From: Camillea tinctor
Taxonomy: Eukaryota > Ascomycota > Sordariomycetes > Xylariales > Xylariaceae
Reading direction: 5' to 3'
NCBI GenBank assembly: GCA_022578605.1
Contig: MU394100.1
Location: 62,001-126,000 of the forward strand
DNA: 64,000 nt
A program made the translations under genes and the position numbers. Below the pieces are notes generated by a model that made no database searches, had not been told where the DNA came from, and saw only the letters and a program-made list of their open reading frames with translations. Shown piece after piece: positions 34,830 through 46,976 of this stretch (the stretch's first letter is position 1; each line of letters opens with the position of its first letter).

Positions 34830-37348
34830 ATGAGACGAGAGGGACCGGTGATAGCTGAGCTATCTAACCCATTTACGAGGATAGCGTGGTGTCTTCTTAC
34901 CATCACAATTGCATTTGTGTCGGCAGCGCCGACATCGTCACAGCAATTCACACCCACGACCACTCCGAATTCGTCAGCGTGTGCTCGGATATCTCCCGCG
35001 ACAGCTTCGCTTCTTGCGGCTAGTCCGTCAGGTGCGCGCATCCCTTTCTGAGCGAATATTGAAGAGTCTACCTAGGTAGGTTGAAGAATATAAGTTGATT
35101 TCTTTTCTTAGCGTCGCCGACTGTTCCTGCCTCGCTCGCCATTGAATGTCTTCAATCCGTGCCGAACAAGCCTGGTCAGCTAAGAGGCTTGTTACGAGCC
35201 TGAAGGCATTTGTTGAATGGCAGAGTACTCTAGCTTGGCTGAAGGACCCCCCTGCATCGTACATGCTCCCTCCCGTTGATATTCAAGGAGGCTTGGACAA
35301 CATTTCTGCGACTGCAACAGCAGGGGGTTTTGCTTCTGAATACGATTTTCAGCTTGCTATTGTACAACTTATCACAGCAGCACACGACGGCCATTTCTCC
35401 TATCGCCCGGATATTTTCAAGGCCTTTAGATTTGGAAGTGATTTGGCTTCTGACATCATTTCAGTTTCAAAGGATGGTTTAGAAGTTCCTAAGCTGTACC
35501 ATAAAGGTAAGTCCTGTCCCAGCTGGATTCTTCATCTCTTTGGACATTCCTCATAGACATAGCCGATCTAGCATCCAATGCGACGAAGGCGCCCATCGCA
35601 ATTACGGAAATCAATGGCCGGGATGCTGTTACTTTCATTTCAGACTTGAATTCGAAGTTCAGTGTATATCAGGACCCTGACTCGCAGTGGAACACACAAT
35701 TCGCAACATACGCCAACCCAGATGGAGCCCTCGTTGTGGCAGCGTCTATCGCATACCAGGGGTCCAGTGTCACGCTCACATACGAAGATGGGCAGCAAAA
35801 ATCTGAGGACACATTCGCGAGATTGTCAAGTGGAGCAAACTTCTCGGGCATCAATAGTGGCGAAGACTTCTATAATCGTTTTTGTAATCCGGAAAGCGAA
35901 GCGAGCGCGGCGGCCCCAGCAAGTTCTACCACGACACCTGCGGCTACAAGCTCGGCAGCACCCGGGCTTCCTGAACCGACAATATCTGGGTACCCTATTC
36001 CAGTCGTGCGTGATAGTGGCTCAAACACAACCTCTGGCTATTTCTTAAACGGAACGGGATACGACGATGTGGCTGTCCTCTCGGTGTCATCTTTTGCGCC
36101 GTCGGGCAATATCAACTCTCTCGAGTATCTGACAAACTTTCAAGATACGGTGGAGTCGTTCTTAAGCCAGAGCAGCGAAGCCGGAAAAAAGCGTCTCGTG
36201 ATCGATGTCACTGCGAATGGGGGTGGGTTTGTCGTTGCAGGATATGAGCTATTTGCGCAGGTAAAGTGACACTTGGCCCTTTGGCGCGAAGATCAGCGCT
36301 CGCTAATTATCTCTTGATGCAGTTATTCCCGGATGTTGAGCAATTCGGAGCTTCAAATCTTCGATTATCAGACAGTCTAGTCGACATAGCTCGCATATCC
36401 GCCTCCATCCCTGCCAACTTCCAGCCCACGACAGTTAATGAACAACTGGCCTTGCAGATCCTAGCACAGAACTCTATCACCACTAACTTGATCCCCGGTG
36501 GTGTAGAAAGCCCAGATGGCGAAATGCTGACCACCGTGAATGAGATAATATCCCCTGTAACCCTTAAGAATGACCGCTTCACCGCATATCAGAATACACC
36601 CTTAGACATGCCCGCTTCCGATTTCAATTTGACGGGGACTGGGAGCCGTTCGAACCCGCCGGCTGCTGTTTTTAGCCCTGAAAACGTCGTCATCCTTACT
36701 GATGGGACATGTGGAAGCACGTGTACTTTGTTCTCCTACCTACTTCTCTTCCAACTCAACGTAAAAACAGTAGCTGTCGGGGGCCGGCCGCAAACCGGAC
36801 CTATGCAATCGATCGCAGGTGTCGAGGGAGCCCAGGTCTTCCAGTTTTCAGAGGTCTCCTCGTTAGCAAATGCAGTGATCGAGCTAGCACCACAAGCCAA
36901 CCAGACTGCGCTCCTGGCTGGACAACTAGGTATTCTCGCCGATGGATACGCTCTGAAGCGAGGCATCAACCCCGAGAGCGCAGGGGCTATCAACGGGAAG
37001 AACGCCTTCTCGCCGTCCGACTCCCAGACACCGCTGCAGTTCTTGTACGAGCCCGCGAACTGTCGTTTCTTCTACACGGCGGACATGTTGAGTAAACCGG
37101 AGTTGGTATGGCAGCGCACGGTGGATGCAACGTGGACAGATCCCCAATCGTTCTGCGTCCAGGGAAGTCAGATGGCAGTCAACCAGACGAAGACGGTAGA
37201 CCCTCTGTTCCAACTTAGTCTTAATAGAACGAAGGCAGCAAATAATCCTGAGAATGCGTCGGCGGCAACTACCATTACACCGTCATATTGGTTGATATCG
37301 GTATCACTGGTCTTGGTTGGCGGGGCTTCACTTCTGTCATGCTTATAA
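34830..37348 (+). CDS. S41-family (tail-specific protease-like) secreted peptidase, reading frame disturbed near N-terminus
   Basis: A secreted fungal peptidase of the S41/CPAF-like group. Exons: 34830-35031, then 35180-35506 or 35112-35506, then 35557-36260 and 36323-37348. The N-terminus has a hydrophobic signal (TRIAWCLLTITIAFVSAAP). Family-like blocks are AFVEWQSTLAWLKDPPASYMLPPVDI, AHDGHFSYRPD, RLVIDVTANGGGF and the nucleophile region VILTDGTCGSTCTLFSYLL (Ser543 when the 35180 acceptor is used, 752 residues). The C-terminus is hydrophobic (YWLISVSLVLVGGASLL), suggesting a GPI anchor. Sequence following the nearest good acceptor (35111) encodes the family-like PTVPASLAIECLQSVPNK but then hits a stop at about 35199; the continuing match lies one frame away. 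Using the CAG at 35177-35179 keeps an open frame but drops that block. Confidence 0.82.
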
Positions 37349-37882
37349 ACAGCTATCGAAAAAAAAGCATAAGGGGGAGTTGGGCTGCGAAGTAAATGGG
37401 TTAGAATGGCGTGCGGAACTCTTGTTAGAGAGTGGTTATGGAACCGTCTCATACATGAATACACGATTCATTGTAACCACAGATGGATAACCTATTACAT
37501 TCAAGTGGTAGATTATTCCTCATCTAGCAAAGACAGCTTTGGGAAGTTTCCAGTATCCATTCGACCCCAGCTCAGGTGCTTCCTGGTTTGCATTTATAAG
37601 GACAAATACGTTTCATTCGCGGCAACAAGCCGGCAGGCAAGAGAAACTTTACGTATCCAGGGTTTCATGTAATAAATGGCTTGGCTGAATATAGCTTCCA
37701 TTCGTCATATATACAGAGAACTTGAAATATCTTACAAACAAGGTCCAAAACACAACTTTCATCGATGTGTTCTGCGCAGAAAACACAGAAAGCCTGAAAA
37801 CTCTATCCATACCCTGGATATGATTTCTCCTCCCCAATGCAAGATCCCGTGTATAAATGAGGGACCATTCTTCTTTCTATAT
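37349..37882. other. Convergent 3' intergenic region
   Basis: The stretch lies between the peptidase and the LPMO-like gene; it holds their 3' UTRs. No gene is seen. Confidence 0.5.
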
Positions 37883-38845
37883 TTAAAAGAAATCCCGAGC
37901 ATGACGCTTAGCAACGGTTACGCTCGACATTAGGTAGTTGATCCAATCAACGAGGTCTACGGAGTCTGTTAGAAAAGAGCATTATACTGATAAGGGAGGA
38001 CATTTCGTACCTTGCATAGTGGTGCCCTCGGTAAGAGGCTGGGTAGGGACGGAGACAGCAGTAGGCAGGGCAGTGGAGATGACAGAGGTCAGAAGGCTAG
38101 ATGGGATCTCAGCAGCGTTGATAAAAGCGGCCTTGGTAGTGGTAGCGGAGGCCGTCGAAGTAGGAGTGGCAGCAGTGGTTGAGGATGATTGAGCAACTGC
38201 AGCGACCGTGGTTTGCGACGGAGCAACAGATGAAGCCGACGAGCTTGCGCCACCACTGCCGCTGCCACCGACGGTGAAGTCAATGCAGCTTTGGTACGTC
38301 TGGTCGATGGACTGAGCATCCCATTGCCACTGGATGACACAGTCGCCAGCAGTTGCGCACTGGTTTCCGAGATCGCTCGGAATGGTGATGTCGAAGCTCT
38401 TCTGTTCGTCTGGAATAGGAGACGAGTTGGAGGCGTAGACATCCCACGACTTCAAAGTGCTGCCGATGACGGTGTTGGTTGAAGTTGAGACGATGGTTAC
38501 ATTGGCGACACCGGTGTGAGGCGCGCGGATGTCAACCTTGAACGGGACAACCTGTCCGGCGGAAAAGGTTTGCACATTGGCAGTGTTGTCTGCGAACTTG
38601 TAACCCTTGCACAGCCAGATGTTGCATTCTTCTGCGTTGTAGTCGCTCTGGCTGCTGGCGACTTGAAGCTCTCCTTGGATGTTACCGTAGTTGTCAGACT
38701 TCTGGTTGATCTCGACCTGCTGACCGCAAGCAGCGGCCATAGCATCGCCAGGCATACGGGCTGGGGGGCTCGTGACGAATCCATGGCCCAAGGCTGTAGA
38801 GACGAAGCCAGCAAGGCTGATAACGGTGGCAGTGGTAGACTTCAT
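37883..38845 (-). CDS. Secreted LPMO-like (chitin-binding type 4 / lytic polysaccharide monooxygenase fold) protein
   Basis: A secreted protein whose predicted mature N-terminus is histidine, the mark of copper monooxygenases. Exons: 38845-38011 and 37965-37883, 305 residues. The signal peptide MKSTTATVISLAGFVSTALG is followed by HGFVTSPPARMPG (H21). A second candidate copper His is in DIRAPHTG (H110), and an aromatic near the domain end (F190 in SCIDFTV) fits the axial position. Six Cys are present (40, 74, 79, 163, 169, 187). Residues ~192-265 are a Ser/Thr/Ala-rich linker. A 45-base intron (38010-37966) joins TTMQ|DSVDLVDWINYL and ends in KRHARDFF; unspliced, translation would stop eight codons later (TKCPPLSV). 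The ATG is set by the signal peptide; the frame is open further upstream, probably as 5' UTR. The substrate, chitin or other polysaccharide, is unknown. Confidence 0.82.
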
Positions 38846-41620
38846 TGTGGAAAATTCTGAGATAGATGTGACAATGGAAGCGAAAGATGTTGGGTTGAAA
38901 AGAAATCGTTGGTAGGGCAAGGTGCACCAGGCAAAATGAATGAATAGGTAAAGAATGAATAAGAAAGCGAATGTCAAGTCACAGACTAGAACCTAGCAAC
39001 GGCAGAACAGAGAATGATGCTTAAGTGAAGGTATAAGCTTGTAGGAGGCAATGGCAGACACCGGCGTATATATACGCATGAATACATAATATGGCACACA
39101 TCTAACAACCCGACGATAATATGGGCCGAGTAGGGGCAATTAGCTGACATTGGGACTCGGTGCGGACCCTATGACCAAATGAAGGGATATTGATGGGCTG
39201 AATTGCCCCATGGCCGATGCATTCGGCCAATCGTAGCCGGATAGTGGTATATTCTAGACAGACATGAGGCTCAAATATTGTGTCCGGCCGAACCAGGGGC
39301 ACGGCGCGTGGTAAGGGGCGAAATACTAGTTACGTACTCATTTATTCTTTGATTAATCTACGTTGCCAGATACCCGGGTTCAAGACTGGCACCCAATATG
39401 GTGGGACTAGACCTCGTTTCACATAATCCAAAGTCATTATAATTGAAACGTAGTTCCTGCCAAGACAGATACCCATGTTCTGATCCTCTTCAGGGGCTTA
39501 GCCGCTGTCTTTTGATCATCCTGTATCGAGTCTTTGCGACTACCTTCATGGCATGATCGCTCTAGAGTATATGATGTTTTTTTTTGTATCGCATGGATGG
39601 GCAACTTGTGGTTTTTGGTAGATTTTGAGTTGATCAACCATCTTGATAGAGGCTATTCCCACATTAACTTGTGTTGTGGCTTTATACCTATGTAATAAGA
39701 GACTAGGTAGATAGGCTTACCTTGCCAAAAGGGGGTGGGTTGACTTATGGGATTCGACGAGCCCCTTGCCCAAAGTAGTATGACAATCCGGGGCGAGCCG
39801 AGGCCTGGAGATCTCGTGAATACCTACCGCCTACCTACAGCCTACGACCTATGCCATGAGCTAGAGCCATCGTTCCGCACCAAAGACTAGTGTTGAATCA
39901 TTTGGTATACGATCGGACGAAAACAAAAAGCGGCCCATAAGGTGGATTTCAGTTCGGCAACAATAACGTTCCACCGGAATATGTGAAGGAAGAGCTAGCA
40001 CACTTTGCTTAGACGATATCTAGAGATCTCTGAAGCATTGATACATACCTAAGCGTCTCTTGATTATGCACATGTCTATAGATATCTTTTCTGCTGGGGG
40101 TTTCAAAGACTTCTAGAACGTGTACTCAGTTCACAGAGCAATGGCGATCATATCCATAATAGCCGATCTTGTATGACCAATATAGGTTATATATAGATTA
40201 TTCCCGGTCTTTGGAAATCTACGACTTTAGTGTAGCAGTATAGAGACTGGTATACACTAGAATCGTATTCATCAGTCTTCAATACTTGAGTCTTATTGGT
40301 GGAATTTCACCTAGAATATCCTTGGATCCATTTACACAAGCTGCGGACTAATGAAAACATAAAACATTGACAAGACATCTAGGTTTAGGTATGTATGTAT
40401 GTACGTAGATACATGCAATATATAAAACACCTATGCGAAACTATTACCCCTTTATCTATTTTTTCTTCTTTATTTCACACTCACCCGTCCTATGACATGG
40501 ATAATTTCTCGCCACGAATTACCCTGTCTCTTTATATTCGAGGACTTTCCCTTGAGCACCTCGATTGCGGGCCCTAAATATGGCCTGTGCTGCCTGTGAT
40601 GGATAGAGTCTAGTGTTGATGAATGCGGCGTGGTGGTGTAATTAGGTCTATACTTTCTTGGGGCAATGATGATTGGGTGGATGATCCGAATTAACGTGTG
40701 CCTGGATCTGTAGGAATCCAGATTATCTCGTCTAATATTGGTCACTATAGCTCTTAGCAGGATAGGTTATATATACCCATAGCTTTGGGTTTGTCATGAG
40801 CCATGCGACAACGACAAGAGGTTTACTGTCAGGAATGACAGAATCATTAGATGCATGGAGATACATACCTCCTAAGGAACCAAACCACAACATAGATACG
40901 CCTCTTGATTCCATCTATGCCTCACCTCCATAAACACAACCTAACATATCTATCATATATGGATGTGTCTATAGTGGATTTGTGCGTAGGTAGGTACCTT
41001 AGTAGGTACTACACATACATAGGATTGGATGTCCAAAGTATATTGTATACTTACATATATATCCATTGATCTGCACATCATCATCATGGACATTATCTTG
41101 TATTGGAAAAATGCAAATAGGCGGACGTGCTTAGAAATAACCGTAATTACCTAAAGGGGACATTTGATCGAAGAAGAACTACAGTTGTAGATATGCTAGG
41201 TAGGCTCAGCATGTGCCTGCATAGTAGGCAGGTACGTATGTACATACCCATGTATGTACTAGCGTAAGTTACCATGTACCTAGGTATCGATACCATCCAT
41301 CATTCACGTTGACCTTGACTAATACAATACATGCATCATCCACCGCCTTCAACCAAACACCACTCACTTACCAGAATAGCTGAGAAAAGGGGGAAGAAAA
41401 AAAAAGGGGGAATAGCCGATGCATTTATTTATTTTCAATTGCATATCGGTTTATTAATATGTTTGAAGTTGTTTAACTTCAAGTCCTCCTCAACCTCGGC
41501 TACCTGCACCGAACCAAACCAAATCAAAACAACCCAGATCAAAAATCCGATCTACCAGACCAGACGACTTATCAAGCAATCATTTCACACGCAACCCAGG
41601 TACTCACCTAGTAAGCAACC
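38846..41620. other. 2.8-kb intergenic region
   Basis: A divergent promoter region between the LPMO-like gene and the ATL gene. It is AT-rich with TAGGTA/TACCTA words, especially 40985-41290. No gene is recognisable. Confidence 0.45.
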
Positions 41621-42327
41621 ATGCCGCGCTCTGAAGAAGCAACCGCCTTCTTCTATGCTGTCTACAGCGCCGTCCGGGAGATACCTTACGGCAAGGTGAC
41701 CACGTACGGGTACATCGCCAAGCTAATCGGCACCCGTACGTCTCTCCCCCCTCCCCCCTCCCCCTTTTCCCCTAGACCATCCCCTAACCTTCCTACCCTA
41801 CCTTGCCCTACCCACCGTATCAACCAGACACGCAAACGAGTAAGTTCCATGTATGTAAGTAGGTACGTAACCTAACCTGTCCTCAAAACGTGATGTAAAA
41901 TAGCCCAGCGAGCCCGCCAGGTAGGCATAGGCCTCAAGCACCTGCCGCAGGAGGACACGGGCGCGAGATACAACAATGCGAACGTGCCGTGGCAGCGCGT
42001 CATCAACGCCAAGGGCATCATATCCCCTCGGTACGTTTTCTTACTTCTACTTACCCTCCGTCTTCCCCTCTTCCTCCCCTCTCCTTTTATAGAATATCAT
42101 AAGAATTATTGTTACAAGACTCCTAAAAGCCAACTATGATCAGATCCCAACCCTCCGGAGCTCAGAACCAAGCAACGGCTCTCCGCGCTGAGGGCGTTAA
42201 CGTGACCACGGGGTCGCTCGGCGAGCTAGAGGTGGACCTGATGGAATATGGCTGGTTTCCTCCGCAATTGCCGTCCGAAGAGGGTGAGGAAGGAAATGGC
42301 AACGACGACGGCAACAGCCAGAATTAA
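41621..42327 (+). CDS. ATL1: Alkyltransferase-like DNA repair protein (ATL/Atl1 type)
   Basis: A relative of O6-methylguanine-DNA methyltransferase that binds O6-alkylguanine in DNA but cannot remove the alkyl group; in S. pombe, Atl1 hands lesions to nucleotide excision repair. Three exons: 41621-41735, 41904-42030, 42144-42327, 141 residues. The DNA-binding domain is visible as FYAVYSAVREIPYGKVTTYGYIAKLIGT|PQRARQVGIGL, with the helix-turn-helix, then NVPWQRVINAKGIISPR|SQPSG. The reactive PCHRV of true methyltransferases is replaced by PWQRV (W68), which marks the ATL class. The C-terminus is acidic and Asn-rich (EEGEEGNGNDDGNSQN). Length fits ATL proteins with a short tail. It is convergent with the phosphatase gene 520 bases away. 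Confidence 0.93.
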
Positions 42328-42847
42328 TAGAGATACATCTATGAAAACTGAATAGATGACACACAGATTGATCCGAAAGGCTCACGGAAAAGCTCTGTAT
42401 TACTAGTCGCGCTCTATATAGAAGACATAGAACAAAGACTCTAGCCGTAGAGTTTATATATATATATATATATATTACTACACCTTGTGATAGTAATCCC
42501 TTTGAGACTAATGATGAAATACCCAATCCGCCCCGAAACCAGTGCAGCATTGCCAACTGTCGAAAACGATATTTCTGTCTTGAACCTTTGTCAATAATAA
42601 AATACCCAAGATAATATATTTTGATAAAAAAAAGGGGGAGAGGGTTTGTCAAGCATCAGATAGCGGTTGGACATAAATGCTTCCACATGTAAATTTTTTT
42701 TTCAGAACAGGTCTGTGAAATATGTGTTTTCATCATGCGAGACTTGGGGGAAAGGAAAGAAAAGAAAAGCGAAAACGCTAAGAGAAAACCAGACATACCA
42801 CATGGTTAGATCGGGCTTCCATATCTCTTAAACACCCAATAAACGAG
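42328..42847. other. Convergent 3' intergenic region with TA repeat
   Basis: It contains a (TA)n microsatellite at about 42454-42475. Otherwise it holds the 3' UTRs of ATL and the phosphatase gene. No gene is seen. Confidence 0.55.
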
Positions 42848-43822
42848 TCATCGCCGGGCTTCTGGCTCTTCTCGCTTGCGTTTCTTGGTCGCCGAGCCAA
42901 AGAAGGAATCAATCGTCCGTTGACGCGAGTCAGATCCAGCACTTCCGATACCACCTCTTGTCTTTTTCAAACCTTGAAGGTGATCCACATTGTTTGTGTC
43001 CTTGATAGTGAGCTGAACCGCAGCTGGGTGGGAATCTGCCAGCGCGGTTGACCCTACATTAGACGATGTCGCAGCTATGGATCTGATAGTCTGTGGAGAT
43101 GAGATGGTCACCTTCTTGGGCTCTACCTTGATCCGCATCACGCCCGTGTTACTCCAAGTAACACCCTGCGACGGCTGAGCGCCACTCCCGGCTTTCAGAG
43201 CGAATGGGACGGCTTTCACGGAATAGCGTTTTCCAAGTGCACCGAAGAGGACATTTAAGATAATACCGTGAGAAACAATGGCAACAGCAACCTCGTCGGA
43301 GGCATATGTTTTCATAACAGGGTCCAAATGCGCATCAAGGAACTGGTTAATCCTTATGTGCATCGAATCACGCGATTCCGCGTCCGACTGCACGACAACA
43401 GGCTTAAGCTTACCGGCATAGTCCCGTGCGCCGTATTTGGTGCCCTCAGAGGAGCCAAAGTCCTTCTCGCGAAGCCCGGGCAACTGTACAACTTGGAGAA
43501 CAGCTTGCTGGGCTTCAGCAACGGCCTCAGCGGTACGCACAGCCCGTTTCAAATTCGACGCGAAGACCAGCTTGATCGGGCCAATCGAGGCACGCTGCTC
43601 AGCCAGATACGCACCGAGGCGTTTTGCTTGGAGTACGCCATGGTTGGTAAGGGGTGAATCACGGGAGCCTGCACTGAGGAAAGGCAGAGAGAGGTTAGCT
43701 TTGGACGGAAAGGCGCAATACAATAAGCAGGCAAGCTGAAGTAGGTACGTGAAGATATCAACTTACTATAAACCAGCTACATTATCAACCGACTCGCCGT
43801 GGCGAATCAGCAACAGATACAT
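42848..43822 (-). CDS. Histidine phosphatase (phosphoglycerate-mutase superfamily) with C-terminal PIP-box and nuclear signal
   Basis: Two exons: 43822-43767 and 43673-42848, 293 residues; the join gives NVAGLY|AGSRDSPLTNHGVLQAKRLG, standard for branch-1 histidine phosphatases. The phospho-acceptor motif is RHGES (H8); later ASNLKRAVRTAEA (substrate Arg), LREKDFGSSEG (acid), and AIVSHGIIL (second His) complete the catalytic set. The last ~60 residues are not part of the fold. They contain QRTIDSFF (residues 270-277), a full match to the PCNA-interacting consensus QxxhxxFF, followed within four residues by the basic KKRKRE. This suggests a nuclear, PCNA-associated phosphatase (inference). Substrate is unknown; 6-phosphofructo-kinase-type or protein phosphatases are both in this superfamily. 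Confidence 0.92.
42899..42922 (-). other. PIP-box coding segment
   Basis: This encodes QRTIDSFF in the phosphatase above. Gln at position 1, Ile at 4 and two Phe at 7-8 satisfy the canonical PCNA-interacting peptide. Confidence 0.7.
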
Positions 43823-44417
43823 TGCTATTGCTACACGTCATTGTATGGGACGGTAGCAATAGTAGTGGGTAGCAATAGTAGTGTTGAAGAGGAAGAAGAG
43901 AAAAAAGAATTTTGTGTGGGAGAAAAGAATTGAAATGGGGATTTTGTAGGTAGTAGAGGGGCAAAAGAGTTGGTCTGTGCTTAAGCTTTTACTCTAGGTT
44001 ACATGCATCCAGCGCCCCACTTCAATGTTGCACTTAGCAAGGATATACCTAAACCTAGGTAGTACCTAGCAGGAGTTGGTACATAACTTTAGGTACCCTG
44101 GTTGTAAGATACTTTCTTACGGTCTCTTCCCTCATCTCACAAACATGGACAAATAGGTACATACAACTTATAGACACAACCTATTGCTAAGAAGCCCAAG
44201 GTTACGTAGTCAAGGAGCGTGTTTATTGTACTGAGCTTTCAAACAGTAATTCCGACTATTCAAAGAGCGTATAATCTCAATGATATCACTTCACAGATTC
44301 ATTCTTGAGGTTCGTTTATTTCATTGCCTTTGCCATGAACCTCCCTTTCCACTTCCCAAGGTTCCTCACGATATGCTCACGAACTCAGTAGGGAGGGTAG
44401 AGTAAGCGTCTTTTTGC
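43823..44417. other. Intergenic region
   Basis: The region lies upstream of the phosphatase gene and downstream of THI4. Repeated GTAGCAATAGTAGTG copies occur at 43850-43880. No gene is seen. Confidence 0.5.
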
Positions 44418-45548
<1,131 letters not shown>

Positions 45549-45572
45549 TTAATGTGAGTATCCTGCGGTGTG

Positions 45573-45617
45573 TCAGTGGGCGACCAACGGGGGAAAGAGG
45601 ATAAATATCGAGAGCAT
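45573..45617 (-). other. Upstream ORF of 14 codons at the 3' end of the riboswitch
   Basis: The ATG is the last part of the GGATCATG aptamer tail and the stop lies ten bases before the predicted acceptor AG. It would be removed by splicing. Confidence 0.5.
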
Positions 45618-45690
45618 GATCCTTTCGCTGGTATTATCCAGATCAAGTTTAAGGCCGTATAATCTCAGAGCGAGCTCGCCCCGTCTTCCT
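45609..45690 (-). promoter_or_regulatory. TPP (THI-element) riboswitch
   Basis: Read on the minus strand, the leader contains GGGGCGAGCTCGCTCTGAGA, then ...TTGATCTGGATAATACCAGC, then GAAAGGATCATG. These are the two conserved halves of the TPP aptamer: CUGAGA (45668-45663), and CUGGAUAAUNCCAGCG with the AGGA tail (about 45642-45617). The P3 loop between the halves is of ordinary length. It occurs upstream of the thiazole gene, the expected position in ascomycetes. P1 pairing was not firmly resolved by eye. Confidence 0.93.
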
Positions 45691-45784
45691 GCGTATCTCC
45701 ACTATCACCGTCTTGAAAAACAAAACGGACAGTGGTTGGATTCGCAAGCAAGACTAGGCATGGGAGACTCGAACACCGGCTCAT
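45665..45784 (-). other. Upstream ORF of 39 codons in THI4 leader
   Basis: An ATG at 45784 opens a frame that ends at a TGA formed by the riboswitch CUGAGA. It is present only if the leader intron is retained or an internal donor is used. Together with a 14-codon ORF at 45617-45573 it would block ribosomes from reaching the THI4 ATG when TPP prevents productive splicing (inference from known fungal TPP switches). Confidence 0.5.
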
Positions 45785-45805
45785 GACTCGTCAGGTCGTT
45801 GTTAC

Positions 45806-46976
45806 CTGATGGTATTACTATGATACTAATTGCATAGAATCATCCCGATTCTTGCTGGATAACCCGGTCCAGGCCATGTCCCCGAAGGAACAACATCGCC
45901 ATCTTGGCGCGTACCGAATCGAGTTCGAGTTTCCCTGCGTGTTATACCAGTCAGCTTGTCAATCTCTCTCCGGTATCTCTAGGGTAAGTTAAGATAGAAC
46001 TTGGTTTATTGTTTAACAACGAAAGCATACGGTAGGTGTAGTTATAATATTCTTTGCGTGATGAGCTATATGCAAATCTCTCAGGCGGTTATAGGAGACA
46101 AGGTAAGAAGGAGAAGGAAAAGGAAAAAGAAAGCACACAAGAATTACGACTATCGAAGCCCCTTTATATCTCACTAGAAGCGGGGTAGAACGTAGGGAGT
46201 GTCGTCATAACTGCGAAAGCTCTACACAATAGATGGTGATGGAATTTCCTACGATTTCCATCGCCGGTTACCGGACGCATACACTAGGCGATACTACATT
46301 GGGTAGCCGTTACACTCGCACCGCGTATAGCCGTAGTAGATTGTTGGTGGTTTTCTATTCTGTTGATAACGATCCTTCAAACCCCCTCCCCCTCCCTCGC
46401 TTTACTAGGTAGTCGGTGGTTTACGACTAGTAGCGTGAACTACGTAACTTGAGAGAAAGGACCTCCTGGCATATAGGGAGATAGTATATCAACTACGACG
46501 GAGGGTACCATGGATTACTGTAGATTTTCTGTTGGCTCTTGTTTTCAGAATGGAAGAGGAAGATAATATATACAATGATAATACCATTACAATCATACTA
46601 CCGATTTGCCCCTATTATCAAGTGAGCGATTTGAAGCAAGTTTTGAGCAACCGAGTTCGGATCCACGAAGTTTTAACATATTGAGACAATAACCTATTCC
46701 CGAGGGGAAAAGAGGTGCTAGGTCATTATTCCTTCCGAAGTGCTATGTACATACCTGCTAGTCTAGGTACCTACTAGGTAGCTTCTTATTTATAGAAAAT
46801 AGATGATTCGACAGCTTGTTTGTGCTCGCCTGGGAATTGTGGGATTCTTTCTACTAGTTCTAACCTACATACCTAGCTAAATAACATTGAACAATGGAAA
46901 CTATGCAACTAAGACATGGTATGTACATAATGATGCTGGTGGGAATAATCCACACAGTCAGCTCACCCAGTAGTCT
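45806..46976. other. THI4 promoter and EME1 3' region
   Basis: No gene is seen. It contains the THI4 promoter and upstream 5' UTR and, at the right, the 3' UTR of EME1. Purine-rich runs occur at 46100-46130. Confidence 0.45.

Larger units (their letters stand above)
45563..45805 (-). other. Predicted 5' UTR intron of THI4 containing the riboswitch
   Basis: A CAG|GTAAC donor at 45805 and a CACCGCAG|GA acceptor at 45563 bracket the riboswitch, a 243-base intron ending 26 bases before the start codon. The placement agrees with fungal thiamine genes, where TPP controls splicing of such an intron. If retained, it adds at least three upstream ATGs. Alternative donors within it are possible. Confidence 0.6.

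Noticed and set aside
17000..38900. Possible secondary-metabolite cluster around the peroxidase
   Set aside because: No polyketide, peptide synthetase, terpene cyclase or cluster regulator gene is visible.
39361..39400. CCCGGGTTCAAGACTGG resembling a tRNA 3' half
   Set aside because: The T-stem does not pair beyond two bases and no 5' half is present.
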